In this document: positions 62,113 to 64,000 of the stretch, one piece after another
How positions within the stretch are numbered: the stretch's first letter is position 1
Layout: the number at the start of each line of letters is the position of its first letter
Origin: Aurantiochytrium sp. KH105
Taxonomy: Eukaryota; Sar; Bigyra; Thraustochytrida; Thraustochytriidae
NCBI GenBank assembly: GCA_003116975.1
Contig: BGKB01000012.1
Span: forward strand, 372,001 to 436,000
Reading direction: 5' to 3'
DNA: 64,000 nucleotides
The notes under the pieces: generated by a model
Database searches by the model: none
Told to the model about the DNA's origin: nothing
The model's input: the letters and a program-made list of their open reading frames with translations, nothing else
Translations under genes and position numbers: made by a program

Positions 62113-63477
62113 TCATGTGGCGGCTGCCGGAGGAGGATCCATAAGAGGCGCAGTAGGAGGCCCCGGCCCATGTCCGGGATCTGCTGAGGGTGGGAAATTG
62201 GACGGCGCAGACGGCGTCGCCAGCTGTTGCTCAGGGTCCGGTACTGCAGTTTGCGGATGATCGAGCTCCTCAACAATGCCTGGTATTGAAATACGTGAAG
62301 CCGCATTGGACACCATCATTCGGTTAACCAGGTTCATGAGCCGCTGATTCTGGAAAATGACACCCGCATTGAGCTTTCTGTGTCGCAAGATCGCATTCCT
62401 CGCTCCATGCGAATGAATTCGACGAAAACCATTGTCGAGCATGTTGGGGATTTTGTACGGTTGGGCGCCGCAGCCTAGTGCGAAGAAGCAGGTGCCAAGG
62501 CTCCAAACCTCCGCGGCGAGCGCGTCGTATGTATAAGGTCCGCCAGCAAAGACTTCGGGGGCCATAAAAGCAACAGTGCCAGCGCGGCCCTTCTTGACGC
62601 GGTAGCTGGCCATCTCCTGGTCGGGGTCCACCAAGCGTAGCGTCGTGGTCCAACCAAAGTCAATCATCTGCACACGAACATTCTGGTCCCCTTCATGGTA
62701 GACGACAAAGTTTTCGAGCTTGAGGTCCCGGTGCACAAAGCCAATTCCTGCGAGAAAAGACACAGCAGCCGTCATCTGAGCAAAGACGCTGTGCAGAACG
62801 CGAACTTCGCGAATTACGGCCACGGCCAGGTCGAAGAGGCTCTCGTCGGCACGCGGGAAAACTGCAAAGATATCACTCTGGTTCTCAAAGTACTTTTCCA
62901 AACAGAGGACGTTTGCGTGGTCGAATTTGCGCAGAGCGATCTGCGAAGCGAACTCTCGTCGCATCTTGAAGATCTCATGCGACTGTTGTTGCGCGCTGAG
63001 GCCCTGGAGGTGCCTTTTGGGGACCTTTTTGATCACCACGAGGCGGCCCCCGTTGACGTGAAAGGCGTCCCAAATTTCCCGTCCGTCGCCATCGTTTCGG
63101 TGAATTCTACGTTCCAGCTCATACTTGTCAGCACCGTTTGGTCCTGGCTCACCGGTATCCTGCAAATATGTAGTTTGCAAAGGCCCAGTGTAAATAGCGA
63201 ACGGTCGATTAATGTTCAACAGCTCCCCAGTGTAGTAGCGGAGCGGGTGTGCAATGTGTCCCGTAAATGTGTCTATGTGGACGCAGCAGACCTCCTGGCA
63301 CGCTTTGAGAATGCCGATCTGTAGCTCGAGCAAACGGCGCTCGTTCGCTAGAAGAACGCCCGTCAGCAACAGCTGTTCTACCTCTGCGACCTTGGCGTCG
63401 AGCATTTCGAGCGTCGCCCGGACCGGGCCGCGCCGCAGCGCTTCCTGGACCACGATCATGCTGCTCGTCGAGGACAT
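62113..63477 (-). CDS. Protein kinase of uncertain group
   Basis: A 454-residue protein. The N-terminal ~120 residues are helical (for example LDAKVAEVEQLLLTGVLLANERRLLELQIGI) and not recognised. The kinase domain (about 130-400) has VVIKKV (catalytic Lys), HRDLKLENFV (Asp251), DFGW (Asp273), GTVAFMAPEV and EVWSLGTCFFALGCGAQPY, all intact, close to the CAMK/AMPK-like or plain Ser/Thr kinase pattern. There is no clear glycine-rich loop: the ATP-lid region reads AFHVNGGRLVVIKK. The last ~45 residues are Pro/Ala-rich. Converges on the topoisomerase gene, with 210 bp between stops. Ser/Thr specificity is inferred from the HRDLKLEN motif. Confidence 0.85.
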   Translation of the reverse strand: MSSTSSMIVVQEALRRGPVRATLEMLDAKVAEVEQLLLTGVLLANERRLLELQIGILKACQEVCCVHIDTFTGHIAHPLRYYTGELLNINRPFAIYTGPLQTTYLQDTGEPGPNGADKYELERRIHRNDGDGREIWDAFHVNGGRLVVIKKVPKRHLQGLSAQQQSHEIFKMRREFASQIALRKFDHANVLCLEKYFENQSDIFAVFPRADESLFDLAVAVIREVRVLHSVFAQMTAAVSFLAGIGFVHRDLKLENFVVYHEGDQNVRVQMIDFGWTTTLRLVDPDQEMASYRVKKGRAGTVAFMAPEVFAGGPYTYDALAAEVWSLGTCFFALGCGAQPYKIPNMLDNGFRRIHSHGARNAILRHRKLNAGVIFQNQRLMNLVNRMMVSNAASRISIPGIVEELDHPQTAVPDPEQQLATPSAPSNFPPSADPGHGPGPPTAPLMDPPPAAAT

Positions 63478-64000
63478 GAGGCCTTGCAGCTACGCTGCTC
63501 GCCCCTACGCGTCCAGACCGTGCCCAACGCACGGCCGCCAAGGTAGTCAAGGTCTCTTGGAACGCAGGCGATCCCGACCCGTTCCAGGGCGGTCACGCAG
63601 GCTCCTGCGGTCCGATCGAGGTCGCGAGCAAGACGAATCAAGCACGCGAAAGACCGGGGCGACAGGCTCTCGTCCTGCTCGCGCTGCTCTCGCGCGGGCG
63701 CGACTTCGCGCTGCGCAGGGTCTGCGTCCCCTCGTCCGCGCGCAGCGACGCAAGCTTACTAGCTTAGCTTGTCAGTTTACGCGTGCGTTCTCCCCAACAG
63801 TGTTTTTTCGTTCGCGCGCTGCCGGGGTCCGTCTTCCGGCTGCGACGAGGCCGTCCCCGCGTCCGCCGCGGCCTCCGACCCGCGCAGCGCGCGAGAGGCC
63901 GTCGGCGGCACGTGGCTCGTGCTCCAGCGGAGCAGCAGCAGGAGACGAGGTACCGCGCGGCGTCCTTCGTGCGCTCCTGCTTCGATCCCCGATCCCGCCT
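63478..64000. other. Right flank, upstream of kinase gene
   Basis: GC-rich promoter-side sequence. Short Arg/Ala-rich open frames show no protein features. A gene could begin beyond the window edge. Confidence 0.45.

Noticed and set aside
1-64000. CRISPR arrays, bacterial operons, rRNA genes
   Set aside because: No spaced direct repeats, no polycistronic arrangement and no rRNA-like sequence; the content is eukaryotic nuclear.

Overview
The window looks like nuclear DNA of a GC-rich, gene-dense, intron-poor unicellular eukaryote. A thraustochytrid-type stramenopile (Labyrinthulea) is my inference, from long uninterrupted eukaryotic reading frames, abundant Ser/Gln/Asp homopolymers, PT-repeat secreted proteins and the kinase/ROCO repertoire. 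No rRNA or tRNA gene was recognised, and nothing bacterial in organisation (no operons or Shine-Dalgarno sites).

Layout: a sulfotransferase-like membrane protein (764-1975); a methyltransferase and a metallo-beta-lactamase hydrolase diverging from a 220 bp promoter (2631-4443); a large, repeat-rich non-coding tract (4.4-12.8 kb) holding only a formate/nitrite transporter gene (8758-9723); a stand-alone ACT-domain protein (12816-13559); an ARM-like unknown (13975-15513); a decayed DNA transposon carrying transposase and Ulp1-like protease remnants (about 15.8-16.7 kb); the GINS subunit Psf2 (17153-18040); a zinc-finger RhoGEF (18641-21391) convergent with a GBF1-type Arf-GEF (21638-26896); a spliced ascorbate-peroxidase-like gene (27888-29100); the Pol I factor Rrn3 (30102-32552); a secreted VWA/apple protein (32917-35160); a serine carboxypeptidase diverging from a membrane-anchored double kinase (36894-42146); an F-box/LRR protein (42489-44552); homoserine O-acetyltransferase (45218-46717); a longin R-SNARE (47942-48610); a TPR-like protein (49136-51004); a Zwilch-like kinetochore protein (51202-53433); a nine-exon LRR-Roc-COR-TIR gene (53714-57780); a type IIA topoisomerase with a mitochondrial-looking presequence (58171-61902); and a protein kinase (62113-63477).

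Genes are mostly convergent with 200-400 bp between stops, or divergent from shared promoters. Themes are housekeeping (replication, Pol I transcription, trafficking, methionine/threonine-family metabolism) plus signalling (ROCO, kinases, GEFs). The items most worth attention are: the LRR-Roc-COR-TIR gene, in which seven consecutive exons are exactly 84 bp, all introns phase 2, one LRR per exon; the fusion of a transmembrane segment, a TKL-type kinase and a MAP2K-like kinase in one polypeptide; the probable mitochondrial topoisomerase II lacking the usual C-terminal tail; and the Zwilch homologue.
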